Positions 22,001-34,000 of a stretch of DNA of 64,000 bases are shown one piece after another. Source of the DNA: Bryum argenteum. Taxonomy: Eukaryota; Streptophyta; Bryopsida; Bryales; Bryaceae. A program made the translations under genes and the position numbers. The DNA lies in the NCBI GenBank assembly GCA_037043015.1, contig CM073329.1, positions 4,666,648-4,730,647 of the forward strand, read 5' to 3'. Under the pieces are notes generated by a model. It did not search any database. It had not been told where the DNA came from and saw only the letters and a program-made list of their open reading frames with translations. Numbering within the stretch: position 1 is the stretch's first letter; each line of letters starts with the position of its first letter.

Positions 22001-25000
22001 AATGACACCCTAAATGACACCCTAAATGACACCCTAATGGACACCGTAAATGGTGCCACTAAATGACGCCCTAAATGACATCATAAATGACACCATAAAT
22101 GACACCCGAATGAACACCATAAATGACACCCGAATGAACACCCTAAATGGTGCCCCTAAATGTCACCCGAATGAACACCATAAATGACACCCGAATGAAC
22201 ACCCTAAATGGTGCCCCTAAATGACACCCTAAATGACACCCTAATGGACACCGTAAATGGTGCCACTAAATGACGCCCTAAATGACATCATAAATGACAC
22301 CATAAATGACACCCGAATGAACACCATAAATGACACCCGAATGAACACCCTAAATGGTGCCCCTAAATGACACCCGAATGAACACCATAAATGACACCCG
22401 AATGAACACCCTAAATGGTGCCCCTAAATGACACCCTAAATGGTGCCCCTAAATGACGCCCTAAATGACACCTTAAATGACACCCTAAATGACACCCTAA
22501 ATGACACCCTAAATGACACCCTAATGGACACCGTAAATGGTGCCACTAAATGACGCCCTAAATGACATCATAAATGACACCATAAATGACACCCGAATGA
22601 ACACCATAAATGACACCCGAATGAACACCCTAAATGGTGCCCCTAAATGTCACCCTAAATGGTGCCCCTAAATGATGGCCCTAAATCGTGCCCCTAAATG
22701 ATGGCCCTAAATGGTGCCCCTAAATGGTGCCCCTATATGGAGCCCCTGAATGGAGCCCCTAATTGGAGCCCCTAAATGGTGCCCCTAATTGATGGCCCTA
22801 AATCGTGCCCCTCAATGGTGCCCCTAACTGGAGCCCCTTAATGGAGCCCCTAAATGAGCCCCTAAATGAGCCCCTAAATGACACCCTAAATGGCACCCTA
22901 AATGGTGCCCCTAAATGGTGCCCCTTACTAGAGCCCCTCACTAGAGCCCCTAAATGACACCCTAAATGACACCCTATATGGTGCCCCTAAATGACGCCCT
23001 AAATGAAACCCTCAATGACACCCTAAAAGACACCTAAATGGTGCCCCTAAATGACACCCTAATGGACACCCTAAATGACACCCTAAATGACACTCTATAT
23101 GTCACCCTAAATGGTGCCTCTAAAGGGAGCCCTTAAGTGACACCCTAAATGACACCCTAAATGGTGCCCCTAAATGGTGCCCCTAAATGGTGCCCCTTAC
23201 TAGAGCCCCTAAATGACACCCTATATGGTGCCCCTAAATGATGCCCTAAATGAAACCCTCAATGACACCCTCAATGACACCCTAAAAGACACCCTAAATG
23301 GTGCCCCTAAATGACACCCTAATGGACACCCTAAATGACACCCTAAATGACACTCTATATGTCACCCTAAATGGTGCCTCTAAATGGTGCCCCTCAATGG
23401 TGCCCCTAAAGCACACCCTAAAAGACACTCTAAATGGTGCCCCTAAATGACACCCTAAATGACACCCTAATGGACACCCTAAATGGTGCTCCTAAATGAC
23501 ACCCTAAATGACATCATAAATGGTGCCCCTAAACAGAGCCCCTAAATGGTGCCCCTAAATGGAGCTCCTAAATGACACCCTAAGCGACACCCTAAATGAC
23601 ACCCTACATGGCACCCTAAATGACACCCTAAATGACACCCTAAATGACACCCTAAATGGCACCCTAAATGACACCCGATAATGTCCATAATAGGTACATG
23701 AAAATGAATGGGGTCTGAAGCTATTATGTACCTTTGGTGGACTTAAGAAATGAAGCCTACTATAGTGAGCCATACTTAGTCTACCGTAGTTTATGGTGAG
23801 GTAAACTTACTAAAATAAAACTTTTGCCTCTCTATTCAAATAGTTGATCGAGAGAATAAGTTATATCATTTGCATTTAAAATGCAAAGCACCAAAATTAA
23901 TGGTGATTCATTTGTAAGAGTCTCAATCTAATAGAAATGGTTGAACCGGGCCCATTGCTCCTTTTCTTACAAGTAGCCCATCCCATTTTAACAACATGTG
24001 AGCCTTACTTGCTTAATTATGCAAAATAATATTTAATGCCAGATGCAGTTGAACTCTCGATAATCACGACTCAGTACTGATAAGATCTGATAGTGGGTGA
24101 ACATTCTGATAAGCAATTGGTCTTAAAAGCAGTTGAAGCCCCAAATTTCATTTACTTATAATTCTCTCTTGAATAAGAACCCAATGTGGACATAATAATT
24201 AAATTTAGATTTGATCAATTTGGGATCTAACCCAACAACCCAAATCAATGATACAGTCAACATTGGATGAAATGGGTCAATTCTGAGACATTGATGAGAG
24301 GAATTATGTAACTTTTTTGTGAAAAATGAATGAAATTTTGATGGAAGGAATGAGACTTCGAGGAGATACATGAAACTTTGATCATGGAATGAATGAGACT
24401 CTGATGAAATAAGGAATTAAAAGTATTTTAATTGCTGAAATTGATGAAAATTTAGTGAGACTCATGTAACTTCAGTGGACACTCAGGTGTTCATGAGAAG
24501 TTAGAATGAAATTCAGAAATAATATTTGAGTTGTCGAAATATTTGAACCTCACTATTTGAAGTTTTGAACCTCACTATTTGAACCTCAACCTGATGAAAC
24601 TCACAAAACTTTTGATGAGATCTTACTGGAATGCTGGTAAATCACCGATTGTGCAACTTTGATGAGCAATTGCAAAACTGGGTAATTGGAAAGTAACATT
24701 TATCTGTAAGAAGAATGGATCTTACTTTCAAAGTTTCACCAAACCGTTAACCGGTTTATGAAATTTGTGCATCTTAATTTTTAGAGAGACCAGGCTGTAA
24801 TTTGGACATTCCAAGATATGAAGCTTTTATTGGACTCACGTTTGGTAGGATCTAAGATAATTATCTGTACTAGTCCAAACTTAGTTGAATGTGGCACACT
24901 CCAGGCTAATCAAGGAGCGAGTCCCGTCATCACCTGTGATTCTTTACAAGGAGATACGAGGGTAGGGTTATAAAAGTAGATATCCGCACCTCAGGGGCTC

Positions 25001-25696
25001 TCCCATACAGAAGTCCACTTCTTCATGTGGATCCTCGCCGAACATTGGTTCTGTCGTCAATTCAATCTTCTACCAACAGAATGAGCCAGGCCCAAAAATC
25101 CATCCAACAGCCCTACACCCATAAACCGGAATAAGGATCTGTTTCGCAATGCATCTCTGGTGGCAGTTAATCTCTGCCTCGCTCGCTGGAGGACTTGTCT
25201 ACTCTTGGCACGGTAAGGAGTCAAAAAAGCTTTGGCAAGCTCCCCGGGCATGGTACGCTCCACTTCCGTAAGCTCCTTCAGCTTCTCCTCGACAATCGTT
25301 TTCACTCGCTTATCCAGAGTGTTGGCGATGATCCACTTGAGAATGGCCCTGGCACTTAGGTTCACATATTTCCAGCAATTCGAAGACAGAACATTGTAGT
25401 GACAATTGTCGGAGGAAGCCAGAAGGTGCCTCAGCTTCTCCACTGTCCACTTCTCCCTGCCCACGCCCAGGTTGATTCTACCCGTTGTAAATCGGTTACT
25501 GTACCGACCTGGTCTGTCATCTCCATCATCTTTCCACATTTCAGGATCTTCGATGCCCTCCACTACGAACACTTTGATGCCGCCATTGTTATTCCTCGCA
25601 CGTGTCACCTCCTTTCTCTGCCTTGATCCATTTCCCATTGCCGAATCTCACAGCAAGGGAATGGTGAATGAAGAGCAACCCTCGGTTGTCCATCCG
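18670..25696. repeat. Tandem array copy 3 (right-truncated, joins unique DNA)
   Basis: Copy 3 follows copy 2 at an offset of 9683, falling to 9648 near its end. It stops matching after position 25696, inside the minus-strand papain-like gene. Beyond that point copy 3 runs on without a visible scar into the intact 5' end of that gene and then the syntaxin locus. It is therefore the best candidate for the ancestral locus from which the other copies derived. Confidence 0.93.
21645..23683. repeat. CCCTAAA-containing minisatellite, copy 3 (~2.04 kb)
   Basis: Near-identical in word order to the copy 2 array, with a few single-base differences such as a shortened acacctaaatgg near 23030. Copies 2 and 3 therefore share a recent array history separate from copy 1. 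Confidence 0.95.
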
Positions 25697-25864
25697 ACTG
25701 GAAGGGCCTTTCTTGTAACGCTCACCCATTCGCTCCTGCATTATGCGCAACTCAAACTCACCTCCGAACTCGTGAGCGTTCAATCTACTATCCACCCTGT
25801 CGTAAAGCTTTCCCTCGGATCTAAATGAACCTTTCTTTCGAGAGCCTTGGCCCGCCGACGACAT
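25057..25864 (-). CDS. Putative permuted papain-fold (LRAT/PPPDE-like) protein, most complete copy
   Basis: Two overlapping frames on the minus strand together read like one protein of about 260-270 aa. Frame A (ATG at 25864) gives MSSAGQGSRKKGSF, LYDRVDSRLNAHEFGGE and then FIHHSLAVRFGNGKWIKAEK before a stop. Frame B, one base over, continues NNGGIKVFVVEG, DNCHYNVLSSNCWKYVN and a basic helical tail ending GLAHSVGRRLN. A His segment (HHSLAV) followed by an N-C-x-x-(Y/F)-V box is the order seen in permuted NlpC/P60 enzymes such as LRAT and PPPDE/DeSI proteins. That fold assignment is inference from motifs, not a confirmed match. The switch from frame A to B at about 25600-25630 is shared by all three copies. 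No intron of normal size fits, so it is either an old frameshift or a systematic sequence error near ACGTGCGAG. Confidence 0.45.
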
Positions 25865-27450
25865 GCTGAGCGAGGCGTTGAAGATACAAAGACGATGAGG
25901 GTTCTTGCAACTGAAAGGAGGAGATGATCCACAAGGTTGCCTCGGTTTCTATCAACACGAGATGCTCTCAGAACTGATGTGCCTGGGAGTAAGATGTCGC
26001 ACTTTCTGGTAGAGTCCCCTAGCTACTCTCCTGGTCCACCTCTTTCAGACGATGACTGAGTAGCTGACTATTCGAGCGACGTTGCTTCTCTACACAGTGT
26101 AACTAGCCACAATATTGCTCCACCGGAACCTACTGCACGCTCATAATCTAGCTATTGCGTGTGGGTAGCAAGAATTCATGAAAGCAGGAGACAAACCAGC
26201 GAGCCCTATCGGACGGTGATCTTCCTTCGAGGGTCAGGCGGCGTCGACGAACCTCTGAAATCCCGACGAGCGCTCGCGGGCAACAAAGAGATGAAGTCGA
26301 AGGAACGAGGGACGTTTCAAGGGAGCTCGGACGTTACAAGCAAGGAGGTCCAGAGTGGGCGATGATCCCAAAGTGATCCCAAAGTGTGAGGCACAATTTC
26401 AGGAAGAGTCAATTGTAAGTCATGATTAAGTTGACTTAGATATCAAAAGTCAATTCGTAGGTCTGTAGTCCTGAGTCTGTAGACTATTTCTAGGTCCGTA
26501 GAGTTGAGTCTGTAGATTTGAACATATACTCGAGTGTTTGACCTATCCTTGATTGTTCATGCTCATGTTTCATAATGGTGGGACTGTTCATTGTTCGTTG
26601 GACTATGTTGATGCCTAGAGGGTTTCGATTAGTACAAGGAGTATTTCGGCATGCGGAAAATTCACAAGTCGTGGAATGGAAGGCCAATCCAATCTTTACT
26701 TCGAAATGTAAGAGTATGGGTAGAGATGCTCTAATCAATGCTTTGATGAACTTATTACTCATATAGAGAAGAAAGAGTAGCATGGAGGAAAGAAAGAGTG
26801 GCAGACGAGAATAGAGAGGCTGCTGCTCCAACGCCTGTGCTAAAGAAATAAAAAAGGGTGGATCTCTGAACCCTCGACGAAAAGAAGTACACTCGACGGG
26901 ATGAAGGAGAAGTACGTTAGTTAACAGCATGATCAATCATGAGAGAGCATACTACTTAATCCCGTTAAAGCTCTTGAAATTAATAGAACACTTCAGCATG
27001 AAGGAGACTGAAGCCACAAATGCCGTCAAATGGATATCACGGGCTGAACCGTCTATCAGCCGGTAATGATACGAACGGGCTCCCTTTGAACCTAGAAAAA
27101 CACGAGAGAGCCTATAACTACTACTGCTCTACTCCTAACCTGCCCTCCGCAGCTTCCTACAATGTGCTAGAAGAATTATTGTACATTTTGCTGGAAAGGC
27201 TAGCAAGCGAGCCAAGTCCCAAATCGAAGAGGCCTGCTTTTCATACAGCACTGCGCCCTGCTTGGAAGCGAGAGAGAGTGAGCTCCCAGTATGACCTTTC
27301 AACATATCACTCCTGAGATGACATGTGGTTTTGCGTGGGATGTGGCGTCATCACGAAGCTACTTATGTCTGCCAGTCTGAACGTGTGAGGAGCTCCACAT
27401 CTCCGTCTACCTCTCCCTGTTGCTGCTAGTTTTGTAGAGAGCAACGCTGT
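25865..27450. other. Intergenic DNA between papain-like gene and syntaxin (no gene seen)
   Basis: The part right of 25864 should hold the promoter and leader of the papain-like gene. Frames at 26490-26936 (minus) and 27020-27316 (plus) show no recognisable domain. The stretch 26140-27320 differs in composition from its surroundings, but its origin was not identified. This whole interval is what copies 1 and 2 have lost. Confidence 0.4.
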
Positions 27451-30047
27451 TCAAAGTCCAATGATTTTCTTCAGGACGTAAATGACCAGCATGGCTGCGC
27501 AGAGGACAATGAGCACCAATATACAAGTTACCATGCCTCCTTTTTTCTGAGTCTCCTCTGCCTGCAATTACCAAAAACCATTGTCAACCTCAAAGGTGAA
27601 CTGCTCAATAATTGCGCGAATTTCAGTACGGAAAATCGGTGAGGCTAATAGTGTAAGCACTATCTGTGCGTGTGGAAAATAAGTAGAAGTCTAACCAAGT
27701 GGAATCATCGAATTTAAACTCCTCTTTAAATTGCTATGAAATTTTGAGATTAGAAATGTAGATGAAATTTTTGAATCAGAAATATAGGTGTTTCTAAGAT
27801 GGTGCCCTAGTATGCACCCTATGATGTTCGCTGTGAGCACATGGAAAATCAGGATGCGAAGTTATTATGTACCTCTAACTTAAGAAGCCTAGTGAGCCAC
27901 TACCGGTACTGAGTCGATATCGAGCAATTTACCTAACACGATTAACATCACGACTCAAACTTCAAAAGGATTCAGTATGCTCACCTTTACGAGCTCCTTC
28001 ACTCCCTGCTCCACTGAGGCAGCAACATTGGTGATATTGTAATCAATTCGATCTACTATTGTTCCCTGCTCGTATCGGTCACACACAGGGTCAGCGAGAT
28101 AAAACAGACTTCACGTCGATATGTTTATGTAAGAAGTAAAGTAGAAGACAAAATGGTACGCGTCATACCTGATCAATGACGAGAACAGAGAGATCCTTCA
28201 TAATTTGTGCTAGGTCATTAACAGACTGCACAATCTGCACGAACAGAGGCACAAGATTTTGATCAGAAAGGTGTGCAGGAAATACGTCCATTCGTTGTTA
28301 TGTAAGATAAAGTGTTAAATGGGCAATCTATCGCAGAAACTATTTCGTCAAAGAAATAATAGAGCACTAGGGCACTGGAAATGATAGGGCATTGGAAGTA
28401 TAAACAGTTGAAGAGAAGTAACTACATGAAGACTACGGGTAGCAACATTAGAAGAAAGTTGCACCAACTTGCCTGATCGATCTCCTTCTCTCGTTCAACT
28501 GACAAAGCTTCATTCTGTCTTAGTTGAGCAAGATGTTGATTTGTGAAGCTCTGGAAATGAACAGAACGTCAGAAAATGAGACAATAATATTGAAACTACT
28601 TATCATTCAGAAGGTGACTGCTCACTAACAATGGCATCGTTACTCAGATTCTAGTCCAAGGTACAGAATAAGGCCATAAGTCGTGAATAGGTAGTAACCT
28701 GAGAGAAGTCATCATCCTCGCTCGCTCTTGGCTGCTTCCTTAACCCAATTCCATCATCTCCAGCTTGTCCCTGCTTGGTCAGCGACACAAAAGGTCAGAC
28801 AATCGTGCTCTACACAAACCTTAGAACAGCCAAACCTTAGAACAGCAAAAGTCAGGTCCTGCAGAGGTCTAGAGCTGGAACTTTCAACTACTGGTTACAG
28901 TAACTACTTCATGAAAGAGCAGTGTGCAAAAATCAGAGACGTAATGAACAAGAAATGCACCTCTTGCTGGCGTTGCAATCTATTCAAGTACCCTTTCTGT
29001 TGCTTCCGAAAATCCATCGACAAGGTTTGCAAATCCGTTGCTAAAGATCTCTGAACAAGAAAAATTTACGAAAGTGAGAACGTAAGGCAGCAAATTCGTG
29101 GACAGATGAAGGCTTCTGCGTAGCTGTTCCATCCAATGATGCTCAGGATTGATTGCTTACTTGTACATTCTTGCGAATATTAGCATCTTGTTCGCTAGGG
29201 CCAGTTGGTTTTGACAACTGCTGAAGCCTCTGCTCACACTTCTTCAACAACTTGGTGATCTGCTGAGACAGCAACTCAATGGTACGCTCCTCCTTGGACG
29301 TCTCATCAAAGGAAGGCATTAAAGCACGGCCGTGAGCTTTCGCTAGCTCCGCCATTTTGGAACGGGCCTGCTGCATATCTGCAGCCACTTGGTCCGAGAT
29401 GTCCACCCAACCTGGTGGCAAATTCATCGTTGCTGATGGCCCCGCACTGCACATCAATACATCAAAAGTCTAACTCATACCCGATCACTTCCTAAGGATC
29501 GACAATAAAAATGTCTTGAGAATCAAACCCTAATTCCATTTTCAGACCCTCTGTCATTGTAAATGTGGAGGACTCATTTAGGATTCCCTGATAAGAATCG
29601 GGGTTGAATTGCCGATCATTCATATTGCTTCAATCAAGGCAGACTTTCCAGCTCTTCTCTTTCCTCGTCAGCTACAAATTGAAGAACAGGTCATAGAGTT
29701 TGGACTGACACCGATTTCTCAATACGCCTTTACTTATTTTCGATACGGAATCCGAGGTTGCATAAGCTGATCTACAAAACCCTAACCAAGGAGAGAGTCT
29801 CATCATCTCCTGCGGCAACTAAAGAAGGTTGAGCCATTGGTAGGGTTACGCACCTGGAGTGTGCAGCATCGAGATCTTCACCACCAATAGCATTGTAGCC
29901 GCGGGGGCCTCCTCGATTAAGCAGAGGCGCTTCCACAAGCTCGATCGCCCCGCCATGCGCACCAGACGACGTGGCCACATACGGCCGAACACTGCGTAAC
30001 GCTTCCCGGTACTTCCGGAACAACGCCGTCTGATTCCTCGTCGCCAT
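27451..30047 (-). CDS. SYP4: SYP4/TLG2-type syntaxin (Qa-SNARE), 8 exons, complete
   Basis: Trans-Golgi-network t-SNARE for vesicle fusion, 325 aa. Coding exons on the minus strand: 30047-29854, 29446-29161, 29050-28961, 28770-28699, 28550-28473, 28234-28169, 28065-27985, 27561-27451. All phases agree. It starts MATRNQTALFRKYREALRSV, matching the N-terminus of Arabidopsis SYP41/42, which supports this ATG over one 7 codons upstream. After the N-terminal regulatory helices, the SNARE motif runs from about residue 225 to 288, with the zero-layer Gln in VIDQ (residue 262). A single C-terminal membrane anchor covers about 300-319 (VTCILVLIVLCAAMLVIYVL), with a short tail ending KKIIGL. The intron after exon 5 begins GC (CAG, then GCAAGT) and the others GT. 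Intron 7 carries a dispersed repeat. It is divergent from MSH7. Confidence 0.95.
27690..27905. mobile_element. Dispersed repeat copy in syntaxin intron 7
   Basis: Matches the flanks of the array minisatellite in the same order: ctaaccaagtggaatcatcg, aaattgctatgaaattttg, a one- to two-word core (gatggtgccctagtatgcac), then gaagttattatgtacctcta and cttaagaa with gtgagcca. The core is not expanded here, so it shows the likely pre-expansion form. Confidence 0.6.
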
Positions 30048-31088
30048 TACTACTCTCGATCTCCACAAACCTTTTCTTCTCCTTCTATTCCACTAAATGA
30101 AAAGTCACAACAACCTCTCAATCATCCTTCCTCTAAATTGCTACACACGAGCTCTCTCTCTCATCCTGTCCACACCGGATGTCCTGTGCCGAGATAGGGT
30201 TTTGGTCGCATTCAAGATCTGCTCACACTCATTGCACAAATTTCCAGATATCCGGTCGATTTGCACTAACAGAAGCCACCTGGTTTGTCGAATCAGGCTC
30301 TCCACATTGGAAGACGAAGTCAGTCACCTACTTCGCGAAAGGATTGATCGCCATGAACCCTCCCACGCAACTTCTGCATAGCCATTCGCAAGAATCATGG
30401 TAGCCGAAGAAGAAAAGCCGCGTACAATATCTATCGTATGAAAATACTGTACTTTACGGTAGCTGTGAGGGTGAGAACGGTAACGAAGGGACTGAGTTAT
30501 CTAGGAACGTCCAGGATCTCAGCACACGGTAATCATTCAAATCCTAGATGTGAGAAAGCAGAGTTCGAACCGACCGGGTGGGTATTCTGAAACCTAAGCT
30601 ATGAGGTTCGGACAGTGGTTCGGTTCAGGTTCGGTGGCCATTGTTTTCTGAACTTCCGCGCTCCCGCCTTTCCTTAATTCAGTTCACAGTTGGCGGCATC
30701 TCTTCTGCGCGGTTAGTTTTTCGAGTTGGAAATTGGCTATGGAGCTGGAGATAGTGATTTCCTGAAGAGGACGAGTTGCAATTCGAGCCGATCGCGTGAA
30801 AATTTGCAGAGTTTTGAATAATTCACGGGTCAGGTAGGTCTTTCGCGGCGATGCGTTTGTGAGCTGGCGAAGATTATCGTGTGATAAAGGTGCGTAACTT
30901 GCTTTTTCCAGCTGAATTTCTTTGTCCGGTTTGTCATTCTCGTAGGGGACATCGAGTTTTTCCTGCTTTTTGGTGTGTAGTAGACATTCGCCGTGTGTAA
31001 GGACTTCGTTCGGAGGTTTGAACGCAAATTCAGTTGAATGAGATCTACTGTTCTGTAGCTAATAAAATTCGAAACGTTGCAGGTGACA
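30048..31088. promoter_or_regulatory. Shared divergent promoter region, syntaxin / MSH7
   Basis: About 1.04 kb separates the two start codons, which point away from each other. No other gene is seen in it. On the MSH7 side a 5'UTR intron is plausible: AAAG before GTGCGT at 30889/30890 and a TTGCAG acceptor ending at 31082. No TATA box or operator was identified with confidence. Confidence 0.55.
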
Positions 31089-34000
31089 ATGAATTCTAAC
31101 AACTCGAATAAGAATGTAAATAATCCGAATTTGGAACCTCCGACCGTTCTTCGTAATGGTAGGCCCTATTTATAAGTATACGCCGTGGAGAGTACTCGGT
31201 GGCAGAAGTGCTCTAGTTGTATTTGTGGCATATGTCTTTTGCTTGTAGACTTGTTCTGTCTTTGTACGACCGGCATTGGCGATGATGTTTAAAAGCAGCT
31301 CAGAGCAACTTGGAGCTTTGATTCGTTAATGTTGCAATTGTTTGATCCAGCCGCAATATATTCACCGAACGTGTGATACATGGACGTCTACTTGGAGATT
31401 GTTTGAAAGTTGAGGGATGTGCGTTTACATTTCTGAATTACATGCACGTGATGCAGGGCCAGAAAGAGTTATGGCCCAGCAACGGAACTTGTTTTCGTTT
31501 TTCAAGAAGGGTCCAGAGACGCCGTCTAAAGGAAACTCCTTGAATGCATCCCAAGAAGACAATGACGGCAAGAAGCAGCAAGCAGTGGAAGCGAATGGTC
31601 GGTCGCCATCCTCCAGGCAAGATGAATTTCAGCCTTTCAACCATTATATCCTGCAAAAGATGATCCTTGTCACATGTGAGAACTACGATGCTTATCGTCG
31701 ATCAGTTTTTAAAGAGTACTATACCCTCTATAAGATTCGATACATTTTTTGGAAACCAAGGATCTGGTAACTAGAGTACGCGGGAAGATTCTGTCTATTA
31801 GACTCCTTCGTTTTATCGCACTTCGTTTGTTTTTTCATGGTCTCCCTCTATCCCTTAATGTCTGATCCATAGGTTCGCTCAGATCTACCATATACTTAAC
31901 ATGGGGACTGACTTGAACTTGTGCCTTTGCAGTCCCAATTTCGAGTCTCCTCCAGTGAAAAATTCGAAGGAGGCGTTATGGCTCAAGTTTAAGCCCCCTG
32001 TTTCTGATTCGAATGTTGCGAGTTCGAAACCCGCTGTTGCGAACTCGAAGCCTTCTGTTGCAAACTTGAAATCCTCTGATGCAGATTCGGAACCATCTGT
32101 TGCAAATTCGAAACCATTTATTCCACGGCTTAAGCGCGTTCAGGATGAATTGCCCGCTGTAAATGGCGATTCAAATAAAAGGAGGAAACTTATGGATGCA
32201 TTAGGAGTTGAGGAAGGGCCTACACAGGGAGGTAAGTGGGCTGCTGCGCAAGCCAAATTTGATTGGCTGATGCCTTGCAAGATTAAAGATGCGAAGGGAA
32301 GGAGGCCTGACCACCCTCTTTACGATAAAAGAACGTTGTATATTCCACCCGATGTTTTATCAAAAATGACGGCGTCTCAAAGGCAGTACTGGACCGCGAA
32401 GTGCAAGTACATGGATACCGTACTTTTTTTTAAAGTGGTAAGTCAATCGTTCATTTTGGGTCATGCCGTCAGGAGGATATCCCAAGTGCACCAGCTGGTT
32501 TGTCTTGCCTTGGTCAGCCTGTTTATTTTCGGCGTTACTCACCATCAGGAACTTTGTCCTGAAAATTTGCAGGGTAAATTCTACGAGCTTTATGAAGTTG
32601 ATGCAGAGATTGGGCAGAAGGAAATGGACTGGAAGCTTACTCTCAGTGGCGTCGGGAAGTGTAGACAGGTTCGTATTGTTGCCTGGATCTCTCTGCTAGA
32701 TTTACTTTAGGCCTGAATTTTCCATGTGATATGCTGATATGAACAGGATCAGGCTCTAGATCATGATATCAATATCCATGAGAGGATCTGTGTCTTGTGT
32801 TGCATCTTAGAAATTAATTCTACGGTGCCAACAAATTGGAGTACATAAGATGTTTGTGTATGTTACATTTTTTCTCAGTTGCAGGAACTTTTTTCTGCCT
32901 GTACATTCTAGTTCAACTGCAAGCCTCTTGCGAGGCTCACCATGATTATCAGTCGTAGTTCAATCGGATATGTAGAGTCCGTGTTTGGCCACGTCTGGTT
33001 TGCCATGGATGTTCGTTTTGCCTCTCTCGTGTTTAAAGCATGAGCTTCTTTTAGTAAGTTCGTGAAATTGTTTCGCCAGGTTGGTGTCCCGGAAAGTGGA
33101 ATCGATGATGCTGTTCAGAAACTGGTGGCTCGAGGGTAAGTTGCCGAATTTAGTATTGATGGTGCGGGGTTGTTATTGGTTTATGCTAGAGGTCGGAATG
33201 AAAATTCTGAATCTTCCTACTGCTTGTCAAATTTTTTTTCAGGTACAAGGTGGGGAGAGTAGAACAACTTGAGACTTCTGACCAAGCCAAGCAGCGAGGT
33301 GGTGGGGTAAGTGAAGCAGTATATGCCTTGATAAGCGTTTCTGGAGTTGCAACATTTTAAACTAATGAGCAGCGACGTGTCGTGATTTACTTTGAAACTG
33401 TGACGATGAATATGTCTGCTAATGAGCAGCGACGTGTCGTGATTTACTTTGAAACTGTGACGATGAATATGTCTGCTAAATGCTAAACTTCTGAATTCTT
33501 TAGTTACTGTAGCGTTTTTTTGTCAGAAGTCTACAGTTTACAAATGTTGAAGAAATGAGCATTTTCATTCTGAACGTATACTAAATGTTGCAAGTGCTGT
33601 GAAGGGTCAAGCGCGTGAACTAACTAGTGGCTTCCACCTGGTTCGCAGATGGTTCAGCGTGATCTTACTCACGTCATTACTCCGTCGACAAGATTGGATG
33701 GGAATCTGCGTCCTGAAGCTGTTCATCTGCTTGCGTTGAGGGAGGTATGGTCATGTGAAATTCTTAACGAAGTTGTATCTTCCTCAAATGTGATTATTAA
33801 TTATATACTGAATTGCCTCAGCACCACGAGGATTCTTTTGATAATCTTGATGTTTTGTATAGAATCTCCTATTTATGGTCATCTGACCTTGCGCCTTGAC
33901 AGGATGCTTTGGATGGGTCCCAAGGTGGTGCACTGAGCCAAGGGTCAGTAGCTATAGGGTTTGCCTTTGTGGACGCTGCTGTTGGCAAGTTTTACGTTGG

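Noticed and set aside
26140..27320. Possible organelle-derived insert between the papain-like gene and the syntaxin
   Set aside because: Composition looks somewhat different, but I could recognise no mitochondrial or plastid gene, intron domain or tRNA, so origin was left open.
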